Assembly: GCA_003586115.2 (NCBI GenBank)
Contig: QVOM02000103.1
Location: 2,418,001 to 2,482,000 of the forward strand
DNA: 64,000 nt
Direction: 5' to 3'
Source: Salvator merianae
Taxonomy: Eukaryota > Chordata > Lepidosauria > Squamata > Teiidae
Part shown: piece by piece, positions 47,555-58,840 of the stretch
Numbering within the stretch: position 1 is the first letter of the stretch
Layout of the letters: each line of letters starts with the position of its first letter
The notes under the pieces: generated by a model
What the model was told of the DNA's origin: nothing
The model's input: only the letters and a program-made list of their open reading frames with translations
Databases searched by the model: none
Translations under genes and position numbers: made by a program

Positions 47555-48885
47555 TGCTTGGACATAGCACTGGCATCATATAAGGATGGATTTGCAGTTC
47601 AATCCCAGGACAGAGCAGAACACCCCATCCAGGATACACAAACCATTAAAAGTTGGGACAGGTTGCTTCTAGTGCAGGAGAAGATCATCTGCATTAGAAC
47701 TGCTTGTCTTGCACCAGCCCCCACACCAGTTTCCAAGCCCACACTAGCTCCAGAGCCAGCACTGAGCTGAATCTTCCTAATACTTCAAAGGTCAGCAATG
47801 AAACTTCAAGGACTTTGAAGCTTTGGGGGGGGAGGGCATTTCAGTGACATGCCCTGTTATATCACCAGAAAGGGTCCCCTGTAGTATACCAGATCACTCC
47901 ATGGTCCAGTATATTACACCTAGCATGTCAGTAGTCCTTGCTGTCAAGGTTTACCAGTAAAATGGACTAGATAACAATTTTGAGTGTCCTAGTCTGGACT
48001 ACACTCTGTTCTGTGCAGATGGAGTGTACTGGGGAGAGACAGTGTCTTCCGTTATTTGCACTAGGCCCGTTTTTTATCACAGGAAATGTCCCATCTGAAA
48101 AGGCCTGGAATATCAGGCCACTGAAAAACCCACTGAAAGCTAAGACCTATCAACAGAGTGGCCACTTACCTTGTGTCTCTTTCAACAAAGGCCACAGACC
48201 TATAATTGTTGGTATATTCCAGATCCAGGCTGGATTTCTTTAGAAAGCGATTAATTACAACCTCTTTAAAATATGTTGGGACCACTCCTTATTTCGGTAA
48301 AGCATTTATAACCTCCCTACCTGCTAGATCTACTGGACAAGAGCAAAAAATACATGTGGTTGGGAGAACTTGTCCAAGCACCTTGTCCATATCATCTGCC
48401 TCCAAAAACTCAATATTCTTCCAATGAAACTAGAAAGTTCTGCAGGTATGTGTCTTGACTGATGTTGCATTAATTGTGGTGTCCGTGTCATGGCAAATGT
48501 GAGTGAGCTTATCCTCACAGTGATGTTCAAAAATATCACAGCTAGCTATTGTTGGTTCCACTATATGTTGTTTAGGGCCAGAATTTCAAAGGCTGCGCAT
48601 CACTCAAAAAGCTTTGCTGGGCAATTTCAAGTGGTTATAGTATAGAAGTATAGGAAACATTTATTTGTCCCCTTCCCTACTCTAACCCATGTTCAATTAG
48701 ATATATTATGAGTTTCTCATGCATTACAACCATGGTTCTACTTGCTTAATTGCCCCAAGCTCTGGGGTAGACCATCCAATCACCCAAATTATCTTCTCAT
48801 GCTATAGTGGTGAATATCTGTAGGTCAGGGTTGAAGTGTTTCATCAGTGTTGTTCTCTGAGCTGAATTTTCATTCTTCAGACTTA
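47555..48885. other. Unannotated DNA, possibly old DNA-element relics
   Basis: Words such as 'aagatcatctgcattagaac' and 'caccagcccccacaccag' (the latter echoed at 61255-61270) hint at further element relics, but no ends can be defined. No gene is visible. Confidence 0.4.
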
Positions 48886-49304
48886 GGATGTGTTCACACT
48901 TTAGTACTAGTGAGCAACTGGAGACTCACAAATACAGTGAATCTGCACTGTGCAGAAGCCCTAGCATTCAGGAGTGGGTACAGCAGCTCCCAGAAGCTAC
49001 TAGCTGTGAACTACAAAATACTTGCCCACAGTTGTACGAGGATCAGCTGCTGCAGGCTGTAATGTGGCATGGTGTGGCTGTGGCTACACAGTCATGTGCT
49101 GTGTCCCTGGTTGCCATGGCAGCAGCCAGACATTTCTGTGGCTACTGTTACGGCAGGAGGCTGGCATTTGCAATGCAAATTCTGGAAACCTGGTCCTGGG
49201 CTGTTCCAGCCCTTGCAGTGCAAATGGCCACTCCACTGCATAGTCTATTCCAGCTTAGAATGATAGGTCTTTACCATTCTAAGCTGGAAAGTGCAAACAG
49301 TCCC
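48886..49304 (+). mobile_element. GGGCC-end element family A
   Basis: The left end 'ggatgtgttcacactt' and right end 'aagtgcaaacagtccc'-type terminus ('aaagtgcaaacagtccc' at 49288-49304) pair over 16 nt. Interior: 'tactagtgagcaactggaga', 'ctagctgtgaactacaaa', 'ggttgccatggcagcagcca', 'attccagcttagaatgatag'. Flanking triplets are TTA and ATA. The 152-codon frame across it (48888-49346) shares its limits with the element, is Cys/His-rich by chance and is not a gene. Confidence 0.8.
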
Positions 49305-51029
49305 ATATTTGCATCATTGGTGCAAATGTTCTGTCTTGGTTGTTGATGAATTATATAGCAAAAGGACTTCTTTGTTTATTGTATATGATTAGCAATAAAT
49401 AAAAAATAATGTACAGAAGATTTGACACTATTGGTAGTGCTCAGTTAACTAACACAGTTGTTCTGGGGCTCAGATCGCTATCCTATTGAATCTCATTTCT
49501 GTGCAAAATCATACCAGCATCAGTATTAATTAGTACAATTGCAAGCTATATTAGCATTAAATCTGCAGTAAAATTAGTTAGAATAGCATAATACCTGTGT
49601 TTGATTTTTCTATGCTTGTGTTAATACAGATGGCCAGTTTCAAATATTTCATTACTGATATGAGTGATAGGGGTACATGCAGTAAGTCTGTGATATCATT
49701 TTTAACAAATGTTGCTATTCAGTAATTATACATTAATAGTGAATCTTCCTTCAACTTTCCGTGCTTGTTTATGCTTCCCTGAATGAAGGATTTATTCCTA
49801 ATTCTATCTAATAAGGCAGAGAGAACTCCACACAACTCTCAAAAGTATTTATCAAATATCTCAGATATGGCTTTCATCCAGATTTACAAATCTTTTTCTT
49901 CTTTACCACTCCAGGAAGTATGGATTCATTATTTTTTCCTAATAAAAAAATTAGAATAGAGAAAAAGTACAGCATGTAAATTCTTTTTCATGCTTCTTTT
50001 TACAGGAAAAAAAAGCCACCTGTATTTTAATTTTATATACATTTCTTAAAATGTATTGTAGGCTAAAGAATAGAACATCAACTAATGCTTTGTGGCACAA
50101 CAGTCCTAAATTGCAAAGCATTCTAGCATCTGTTTTCAGGGAGTTAATGCACAACATGCTGGCATTTCTTTCCTGTAGATCTGGGAATAAAGAGGTTGGT
50201 AAGACTCTGCTGTGAAGGTGTGTATTGCCGATAAGGAGGACCTTGCTTCCTCAATAATTTATATTCTTTAACTCTCCCCTCCTTTGTTCTTCTTTTGCTT
50301 CTGGTAAATATAATTCCAAGGATTCCTGCCACTTGCTCTTCTGGTGTTAATTGCAAAGTTCTTTGTTGTTACAAGGCAAAAATGTTTTACTTCAACCATT
50401 TTAGATGAAAGTAATTAATGTTGCATAAGTGGGTAAGGAGGGTGGGTGGGTGCGAGGGCACAGTGTAGCAATAGTACCATAAGACTGCTTGATAGGAGCA
50501 GATTGACTTCATCTGCACCCATAAGGTCACCATCCAGCCATCGAGGGGTGTAAAGCATCATCCGAGGTACTCTTCCTCCAAGTGGAAAAAGCACTCCAGC
50601 ATCACTTTCCTACACCCTACTGCCCTGCTGCCATTGTGCGGGTGACTACAGCTCTATCACTTTATCTGCAGGGTGATCTGCCTGGCCCTATTTTGACAGA
50701 CATGGAAAATTGTTTACTTCTGGGGCCATTTCCTATGTCTTTGTAAATAAGGCTAGGCAGAAATATCAAAGCCAAGATCATAAAAGTTCTCCAGCTTTGA
50801 CATTTGTGTGGCTGCAAGCAGGGCTGTGTGTGTGAACAACATTCTTTCTGTTTTAAGGGACTGAGCAAGTATTCCAGTTCTAAATATGGCAGAATCCACC
50901 ATCATGCAGATCCTGCCATAGTTTATGTTCTGATGAGGAAGGGTGCAAACGCAGCATTGTTTTGTTGAATCTGTGATGCTTATCCCAAAGCATGTGTTGT
51001 ATGGACAATCTGTGGCACAGTCATGGCTC
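49305..51029. other. Unannotated AT-rich DNA
   Basis: No gene or supported repeat is visible. The 203-codon minus frame at 50753-51364 overlaps the SINE to the right and has no recognisable domain. Confidence 0.45.
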
Positions 51030-51217
51030 AGGTATGGCCATATCTCAGCAATGGAGCAATGGAGTGCCAGCTTTGCATGCAAAAATTTCTGGTATCTCCA
51101 AAAAGTAAAAACACTTTTTTGAAACCATACAGACCTGCTGTCAGTCTGTGCTAGCATTACTAAGACAGATAGATAAGTGCTTGATCTCACTATAAGATAA
51201 TTTCCTATGTTCCAGTA
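51030..51217 (+). mobile_element. tRNA-derived SINE, near full length, decayed
   Basis: The head 'ggccatatctcagcaatgg' (A-box position) is followed by 'gctttgcatgcaaaaatttc' and 'tggtatctcc', then a body, and it closes with 'agacagatagataagtgc', 'ttgatctcactataagataa' and 'tttcctatgttcc'. This matches the order of the common squamate SINE with a tRNA-like 5' end and tail ending 'ttcctatgttcc'. The B box is badly eroded. Confidence 0.75.
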
Positions 51218-51272
51218 TAACCTGAACTGCCAATGACTGCCATGCTGCATTAAAAACAGTAAAATAACTAAC

Positions 51273-51880
51273 GGTCTTTCTGCACTTGCCTGATATACTG
51301 GAAAAAACTGCACACTAATAGGTTTCTTCCACATGGGACTAGTGCCATTCTGGTCCAGAACCATCTAAGTGTTCCCTATCCTGGGTTAGTGGTTGACTTG
51401 TTTGAAAAGGTCTGCAAGCTTACCAATACCATCTGTTCCTGTCCAGGTGTTGGTGTTTCCACACCTGGTGTAGAACTAGGAAAACACTGCAGCCCCATAT
51501 TTGATGTTTGCATAAGCTCTGAAGATAAGTTCTGAAGTTTGCATAGGCATTTAAGATGGAGCTGTAGCATTTTCCATTGTTCCTTAGGCAAGCTTTGATC
51601 ATCATCTTCAAAACCCTGACATAGAGATAGTTCAGCCCCGCCCTTGTGTTCTGGATACAATGTTGGAGTGACGGGGACATGGCCCAATCACAGAAAAGGG
51701 TGGATAATCCTTGCAGTGGAAGTGTGCTTCACCTAGAGTGGAACAGGGAAAGAGTTGATGTTGCAATGGAACAACAGCATTCCAACTCTTCCAATGCAGA
51801 TGGCACCTGTTATGCTTGGACCAGAACAGTCTGGAATGGACCAGTTAAACTGCTCCAAGGGAAGTAAGTGCAGAAACAGT
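51273..51880. mobile_element. ~608-bp GGGCC/GGTC-end inverted-repeat element
   Basis: The left end 'ggtctttctgcacttgcc' pairs with the right end 'aagtaagtgcagaaacagt'. 'ctaac' stands next to both ends (51268-51272 and 51881-51885), so the duplication is 3 to 5 bp depending on where the end is drawn. Sub-terminal 'ctggtccagaacc' and 'ggaccagaacagtctgg' are inverted relative to each other. No transposase is present; the 103-codon minus frame in it has no recognisable domain. Confidence 0.65.
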
Positions 51881-51885
51881 CTAAC

Positions 51886-52272
51886 TTAATGTTGTGTATA
51901 TGCACAGGAAATACAATGAGTGGCCCTTTCAGGATTACAGTTATGACAACATTGAAGAATATCTACTTTTCTTTCTCTCACTTGCCACACTTTTGACAAA
52001 CGTGTTCCCTTAATGCTGAAATTTGCTTGAGGAGGGAAATGATGTTTGCAATGTCAGAATGTGATTTTTGGGGTGTTCATAATCAGAAGACAGGATCACA
52101 TGTTCCTTGCCATGTGTTATGCTCCTGATATCACTTCTGTTGCTACAATTTTAAAAGATTAAACAAACTCTTTGTTGCATTTCGTATATGATTTGGCTTT
52201 TATTTTTAGTTCCTCAGGTCTAAACTATCTCATATGAGTGTTCTACTTTCCAGTTGCTGCTTATGTAACATA
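51886..52272. other. Unannotated DNA
   Basis: No gene or supported repeat is visible. Confidence 0.5.
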
Positions 52273-52280
52273 GTGGCTCC

Positions 52281-52456
52281 CAGCGGCGGCCCGTGCCTTT
52301 AAGGGCGGGTGTTCGCGCACGTGCCGTGGTTGTTCACGGGGCCTCCGTGCCTCCGTACTGAGGCGACCTGCTGTGTCAGTACGAAGGCCCGGAGGCCCTG
52401 CGAATGACCATGGCATACGCGCGAACACCCGCCCTTAAAGGCACGGGCCACCGCTG
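52281..52456. mobile_element. GC-rich palindromic hAT MITE with perfect 8-bp duplication
   Basis: The element is a 176-bp foldback with arms of about 81 nt. The left arm starts 'cagcggcggcccgtgccttt' and the right arm, reverse-complemented, starts 'cagcggtggcccgtgccttt'; the first 38 nt differ at one position. The octamer GTGGCTCC lies on both sides (52273-52280 and 52457-52464). A CAG-type end with an 8-bp duplication is diagnostic of the hAT superfamily. High CpG content and near-identical arms suggest recent insertion. No transposase, so it moved in trans. Confidence 0.93.
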
Positions 52457-52499
52457 GTGGCTCCAATATATTATATAAAATGTGTTGGGGAAGCTGTGC

Positions 52500-52862
52500 A
52501 ATTGCCAGTAGACATGTTCAAATGCAGCTCACTTTCAAAATTTAACGACAGTCCATGTTCTTGAATGTTCACATCGAACTGAACATGTGGTGTTTCACAT
52601 ATCCAGAAATTTGATTGAACCAAACGAGTCTCCTGCTCACAGTCATGAACTATTCGATCAGAGTATGTCTGCTGTGTTTTTGCCACTGAAAAGGGATTTT
52701 TTTTACAATTAAAAAAATGAATATTTTCTTTTCAAACAAGTTTGGAATTGAACATGGACGGCCATTTGTCTGATTAAATGGTTCACCTGTGAACCAAACA
52801 AATGGAAGTACAGTTCAACAGTGGACCAAACACATGATTTTTGTTCATGTACATTCCTAATT
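52500..52862 (-). mobile_element. Non-autonomous repeat, family N copy 2
   Basis: Best-preserved member: 'gacatgttcaaatgcagctc' at one side and 'ttcatgtacattcctaattg' at the other. The latter is the reverse of the 'gaaatgtgcatgaac' opening of copy 3 (62205). Interior phrases match copy 1 (19366). No coding capacity. Confidence 0.65.
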
Positions 52863-55333
52863 GCCAACTTTTCCTAACTGCTGATGCACAATATAACATG
52901 GTTTTGCGCCATGCAATACAGGGAAGTCACAAACAAATTCTACTCTGTGCTTAACCATTGTAAAAATGTGTAAAAATGTGGTCATATGAGAGACAGTTGT
53001 ATATTTTTTAGATCCTAACCCAGGTGCTGTAGTTTTCAGAATGTACCAATAAACTTTTCTCTAAGTGAGGTCTGTTTCTTTATGTTATGTCTGGCAAACA
53101 TCTAGTAATATTTTATTCTTGTTGTTTTAATGGATATACAGTATATTATTGCATCTTAATTTTCTAAATTATCCTATAAATTATGCTGTATTCTTTGGAA
53201 TTCTTGGGCAAAGCATAGTCCACAATAATTATTTATTTGCTATATGATTATCAACCTCTGGACTAATAGACCATTGGAACTTAGTTGACCTTCATGACCA
53301 GTGTTACTGTTATCAGTAGTTGAGTTGAGATGCTCTAGTAGCCATTTGATTTGGCAGCCACTTTCTCCCCCCACGCCCACATATGTGGCAGACTCCTGGA
53401 AGTTGCTGCTGATACAATGGTTGATGATCTGGGAACATGCTGAAATAGTAAAGAGACTGGGATTTCCCATATTATCTTTACTTTGAATTATGAGATTGAT
53501 AGACTAGATGTGCTCCGAAGCAGTGTCAGTCTGATTCTAAGGTCATAGCATGCCTGGAAAAAGCTTCAGAGACATGGGAAAGATTTTTTTAAAAGGTTAT
53601 TTCTGAAGTTTGCATAGACCTGACATTTCCCTTCATGCTTTCCAGACCCTGTTATGCATATGCTGACCACAGACACCAAGAGATCATATTGTTAATTACT
53701 GTGGCTCTCCATAAACACACAGTATGTAAGTTACTGTCTTCTGGGAGAAAGGCCCATATCAGGCAGATGGCTGGACTCTACGCAGCCCTACTCTGCACCT
53801 GTTTTCTTCTTTGTTGCAAATGCTTCTTCACAGCAGAGAATGTTCATTTTGGACATTTTCTGAGTATCACAAGATAAGCACAAAATTATAATCATGGCAA
53901 AATGATTTAGAAGGACCACCTGTGTTTAATTTATTTCGCTCCAACCTTTGGTTCTGTGTGGAGTTTGAAGATGGGATTGGAAAATCTGTATCTGGGCAAA
54001 GTTCCTTGTTTGGACCTTCAAGAGAATTTTGCATTTGTTGGGCACAGCATCATTATTTCTCAGGCATCATTCTCTTGTATAGTTCAGATCACCATTTTAC
54101 ATTATGGAAGATGTTTCTTTGGTTTTGCCAGGTAAGAGAACTGTTGGTAATATGTTTGGCCGAACCCTTTGAAAGGGGAACACGATTGGTCCCTTTTTCC
54201 TGTGAGATAGCTATAGATGGTGTCCTGATCTCACTGTCTCCTCAGAATAATCCACTGTCTCGGGATATTTTGAATATTCTTTGTCAACATGGCCTTTCAC
54301 TTTCTGTGGCACAAATTTGGGAAACAGTGCCACGTTCATCAAGATGTGTACATCCATTTTGTTTGTTCAGTGGCTGCTTCGCTACATGAATGTTTGGAAG
54401 AATCTTAGCAGTAATTCCAGTTCATATCATAGTAAAAAAAAAACTTTTCAGTTGCTTTATTTATTTATTTATTTAGATTAACCTTCTTTCAAGTAAACAC
54501 AGTATCACTATCTAATGCATTGAAAACAAAACATGAAAACCAAGTGAAAAAACCAGAAGCCTTAGAGTGCAATGGCAGCTTTAGCCTATAGAGTTGTTTG
54601 TGTTTCTACATATTTTATTCATTCGCTCATTTCTGGAATCTCAAAACAGGCTTCTCAAAACATTTATACAAAATTACAGCTAAGGCAATCATTTATACAA
54701 TGCAATGAAAGTAGAAGTGTAGGAGGAAACACCACTGGTAATCTGATGGAAAGAGCTCACCAGGCTGTTGATTTTCCTCTATTCTGTTTAGGCAAGATGG
54801 CTTTTTAGAGGCTGTAGTGACATTTGGCAGAAAGAAGTTGTATCCTGACTGTATATAGAAATGTATGTGAATCTCTTTGTCTTATTAATGCCAACCCATG
54901 ATCCCGACATTAAATAATAAAAGCATTTAGTTATCCATTGCCAGTCTCTTTTTCTTCCCTTTCAGTCTTTTTTTCTCCTCCTACCATATGCACTCATGCA
55001 TGCACATAGTATGCTTGCTTCATGTAAGAAAAAAAGCAGGGAAGTCTTTAGAATGATTCTGTGTATGACATTCAAGCTACTTTATATTGATGGATAAATT
55101 TTGAGGCAAGTTTAGCCATTCCTTAAAAAAAAAAAATCACTAAGTGTTGAATTACTTGGGCAAGGCATCAAAGAGTAAACTAATGCCTGATGGCAATCAA
55201 CAGCAAAAATCTCTGCAGGTCCTTGGTCAGCTTTCATAGTGGGGTCCTATAAAAATCAATCAAAGTAATTTAATATTTGTATGCTGGAGTACTGTAATAG
55301 ATAAAACTTTATTTAAGACACACAGCCTATGGC
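52863..55333. other. Unannotated AT-rich DNA
   Basis: No gene is recognised. A (TTTA)n patch lies at 54458-54478. The 155-codon frame at 53922-54389 contains ordinary-looking residues but no domain I recognise and no splice or promoter context. Confidence 0.45.
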
Positions 55334-55337
55334 TTAA

Positions 55338-56034
55338 GGGCCCAGCTATAGTTTTGATCCACTTTCAGATTGAGAGAACACATCACCAAAGAGACAAGAA
55401 GATTCCTGTCCATGTTATCTGACCCTGAAAGTCTGCCTTTGAGTTAGATAATGTAGAAAGAATGCAACTTCGCTGATGTGTTCTTTCACTCTGAGGGCCT
55501 GTTCATACTAGCGAGCATCTGACACTCTTGCTAATACAGTGTTTCTGCACTCTGCGAAGGCCATAGCAACAGTGAGCAGCATAACACTGCTCCTGATTGA
55601 ACTAGCTGTGGAGCACAAATTAATGCTCTGCAGCTTTACTGGGAGCTGATAGTTAGCTCCTGGTAAATTGCTTTCACACTTGCCATAGCTGCTGTGCAGC
55701 ATGCAACAGCTGTGCCTAAGCGATTGCTTGATTGTGCCTGCGCGATCGCTCAGTTGTACCTCCACATGCCTGCATGCTCTGCAGCATTGGCAGTCACCAT
55801 GGCAGCAGCCAGACGCTTCCCAACTTCTGCTATGGTCAGGATCCAACAAAGCTACCAGCATTCACACCGTGAATGCTGATAGCTTGCTGAAGGTAAATAC
55901 AAGGGCCATCAGTGCAAACGGCATCCGCGCTGTGTGGTTAATACCACCCTAGAACATGATAATTATCCTGTTCTACTGTGGTAAATGTGAAAAGTGGACC
56001 GAATGTGGATTAAAACTTAGATGTAGCTAAGCCC
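55338..56034. mobile_element. Foldback MITE flanked by TTAA, split by a family A insertion
   Basis: The left part (55338-55494) reads 'gggcccagctatag', 'ttttgatccactttcagatt', 'gagaacacatcaccaaag'. The right part, in reverse complement, reads 'gggcttagctacat', 'ttttaatccacatt', then (before the insertion) 'agaacacatcagcgaag'. Put together without the insertion this is a ~190-bp palindrome. TTAA lies outside both ends (55334-55337 and 56035-56038). TTAA flanks suggest a piggyBac-type target, but because TTAA is self-complementary it could also be part of the end. Confidence 0.75.
55495..55999 (+). mobile_element. GGGCC-end element family A, nested in the TTAA foldback
   Basis: The left end is 'gggcctgttcatacta'. 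Interior: 'gcgagcatctgacactcttg', 'tgaactagctgtggagcac', 'cagtcaccatggcagcagcc', 'accaccctagaacatgataa'; right end 'aaatgtgaaaagtggac'. The host foldback defines the flanks: TGA (55492-55494) on the left and CGA (56000-56002) on the right, a one-mismatch TNA-type duplication. It is about 505 bp, the longest family A copy. The 117-codon minus frame inside is not a gene. Confidence 0.8.
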
Positions 56035-56038
56035 TTAA

Positions 56039-56249
56039 TTGGAGCCTACAGTATTTAAGTTCAAAATGCTATGTCTAGTGAATTTTGTACTCACACCTTT
56101 GCACCAGAAATCACCCCTTCCTTCTCTTGGATTTTTATGCCACTAGAATCTTATCTAACTGATGGAAACATCCTTAGATAAATAAGGGTCAGTGTGTTTG
56201 ACTACAGCTGAAACAGCTGAAGTGACTCTTTTGTTTCTTGCCATCCTTT

Positions 56250-56252
<3 letters not shown>
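56039..56252. other. Unannotated DNA
   Basis: Nothing is recognised. Confidence 0.5.

Positions 56253-56292
<40 letters not shown>
56253..56292 (+). repeat. (AC)n microsatellite
   Basis: About twenty uninterrupted AC dinucleotides. Confidence 0.97.
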
Positions 56293-56294
<2 letters not shown>

Positions 56295-57783
56295 TTAGAT
56301 GTACTTGAAATTGCTGCCCCATTGATGTCCTTAGTTTTCTTTGCATTTATTTCGATATAAGTCATAATGAAATTAGTGGTTTGTGCTTTGGGGGAGCAAA
56401 GGAATGATTATAACAAAGATGGAGGAAATAGATGGGAGGAAATAGGGGGTCCTCCCTCTGCACATCCAAAAAAGTATGGTTCCCTCCCAAACAGTCTACT
56501 TGCATGTTCTCACACTGCAAAGTAAAATGGGCTAACAATCTGAAATGGGCTAAGAACTTACTTCAAATGCTAAGTAGTCCTGATTTCAGCAATTTAGTCC
56601 CAAAAAACTATGGAAAGGCAAAATCATGTCGGACCAGTAGGAACTGAAGATGGACTGTAAACTGATTAAATGCTGTGTTGGACTGTGGCCTGAATGATTT
56701 CAACAGGTGCAACTTGTCATTCAAGCACCAGTGGCTTTTGTGTGACACATCTAGGTAGCCACAGATGTCTGGACTACTCATTGCACCTTATTTCCAAACT
56801 TCTTCAACAACCAGTTTCAACAAATGAAGTTAACTGGGTAATCCAGTCATCTCTGGATGCTGTAAGTGTTGTTGCTATCATATAAGCTATGACTGCTGAA
56901 AAAAACTCTTTCACCCCTATTCACAAATAGTCTAACATCCTCTTTTGCTTCTAGCTACGTTAGCTGTAATTTAATTTATTTATGTATAACTTAAACATGC
57001 AGGTAATTGGCCTGTGGTTTTTGTTTATTTTAAGCAGCTTGAGGAAAAACGACTTATGAGTAGAGAAGCTGCACCAGAGTTCCTAAACTTTTATTTTCTT
57101 TCTTCAAGTATCATTTTGCTCTGCCAGATTCCAAAAGCATGCTTAGAACATCTTCATTCATCTTCTTCCCTTAGAATTGCATTATAAATGTCCCAATCTC
57201 AGCTCTCAAGGCTGTTTCAGCCAGAGATATTTCCTAAAAATATTTCCCATTTCCACACATATCAAATTAAAGTTCCACACACTTACATGATAAATCAGAT
57301 CTCATTTCTCTTGCCCTTGTGGTTTTACTTTTGTCAGCTATGGGGAAGAGATTGCTTGTACTCATGTAATTATTCTTGGATTCAGTTGGCCCAGTGTAAG
57401 TGGGTTTCCATTAGCCCCAGGAAGGCTCTACATAAAACAATATGAGATAATCTAAACAAATGAATCAAGAGGAAAGTGGGTGCACATCTGCACATGGTTA
57501 AAATAATTACTTCACCAGTGAACAGTTTCAGAGTTTGTTAGAATTTTTTATTTCAAACTTTTATCCCAAATCATATATTGGCTTGTAGGTTTTATCAGTG
57601 TAAACAATGAAGGAGGTAGTACTTCAGATCTGTTCCCTGTCCCTAGTTTGCTCTTATCTGTAATTTCATTTTTTTTTTATCATTAATTGATCATAGATAT
57701 AGTAAGCTATAAAGAGAATACAAGCCTTTTAGACCCCTAAATTTAAAAGGCAGTATAACAGCTCACTGGCCAATGTATAATCA
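56293..57783. other. Unannotated AT-rich DNA
   Basis: No gene or supported repeat is visible. Confidence 0.5.
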
Positions 57784-57833
57784 TGGCCTTGTTCACACTT
57801 GAGTGTTAGTGAGCATCTGGATGCTCACTAGTA

Positions 57834-58840
57834 ATGGACTGGATGGGGCAGTAATGGACTGGATGAGGGCCAATAAATTGAAATTAAATCCAGACAAGAT
57901 AGAGGTTGTGTGTTAAAGGCTTTCTTGTCCAAGAAGAAGGGAGGCATCCTGTTCTTGACGGGGTTTCTCTGCCCTGGAAGGAACAGGTGCGTAATCTGGG
58001 AGTGCTCTTGGACTCTGCGTTGACACTTGAGGCTCAGGTGTAAGCAGTGGCCAAGAGTGCCTACCGCCAGCTTCAGCTGGTTCACCAACTTTGGCCCTTT
58101 CTGGACAGGAACAGTCTGGCCACAGTAATCCACACTCTGGTAACTTCCAGATTAGACTATTGTAATGCACTCTACATGGGGCTGCTTTTGAAGATGGTTC
58201 GGAAGCTGCAGCTGGTGCAGAATGCAGCAGCTAGAGTGCTGACTGGCACTGCTGGCCGGTTGCACATCACGCCGGTCTTGAAAGAACTGCACTGGCTGCC
58301 TATCTGCTACCGAGTCCATTTCAAAGTGCTAACATTAACATTTAAGGCCCTAAATGGCTTGGGCCCCAAATATCTAAAGGAATGCCTCCTCCAATACAGA
58401 TCTGCCCATACCTTAAGATCTGGCATTAAGGCCTTCTTGTCTATGCTGCCCCTTCAGTAGTTAAGGGGGTCGGGACACATGAGAGGGCCTTCTCAGTCAT
58501 TGCTCCCAGATTATGGAATGGTCTCCCCTCTGAGGTACGTCATGCACCTTAGTTGCTTGCCTTTCGAAGGCAACTAAAGACGTACCTCTTTACTCTGGCC
58601 TTTGGCTAAGGGAAATTATTATTGTTGTTGTTGTTGTTGTTATTATTATTATTATTATTTTCCCCTGCTGGTACTGTCATAGGCTATTTTTATTGTTTTT
58701 AATCTGTTTTTTATTGGTTTAAATTGTGTTGTTTTTAGTGTTTTTAATCTGTTTTGATACTGTTTTAGTTTGTATTTTTTTACATGTGTTGTGATCTGCC
58801 CTGGGGCCTTTGGGTGTAGAAATCAAAATAAATAAATAAA
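57834..58840 (+). mobile_element. L2 LINE, ORF2 C-terminal end plus 3' end, 5' truncated
   Basis: Coding text begins 'MDWMRANKLKLNPDKIEV' (57854), then after a frameshift 'VRNLGVLLDSALTLEAQV' (57987), an in-frame stop at 58041, then an open stretch to 58460 with 'SAYRQLQLVHQLWPF', 'TSRLDYCNALYMGLL', 'RKLQLVQNAAARVLTG', 'LKELHWLPICYRVHFKVLTL' and 'FKALNGLGPKYLKECLL'. This is the C-terminal part of ORF2 in L2-type LINEs, after the RT palm. The 3' end holds TTG/TTA repeats (58619-58660) and closes with AAATAA units. 'tagta' flanks both sides (57829-57833 and 58841-58845), a short target duplication. It encodes no complete enzyme and cannot move on its own. Confidence 0.9.
58619..58660 (+). repeat. 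(TTG)n(TTA)n tract in L2 3' region
   Basis: About seven TTG units then about seven TTA units within the L2 3' untranslated region. Confidence 0.95.

Noticed and set aside
48888..49346. 152-codon Cys/His-containing frame
   Set aside because: It coincides with a family A transposon whose other copies do not keep the frame open.
51030..51217. Possible tRNA gene
   Set aside because: A-box-like text only; the B box is eroded and there is no cloverleaf pairing. It fits a SINE.
50753..51364. Longest listed open frame (203 codons, minus strand)
   Set aside because: It overlaps a decayed tRNA-derived SINE and the edge of an inverted-repeat element, has no recognisable domain, and is rich in residues expected from non-coding DNA.
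53922..54389. 155-codon plus-strand frame
   Set aside because: No family recognised, no splice or promoter context, and a frame of this length is expected by chance on a 64-kb scale.
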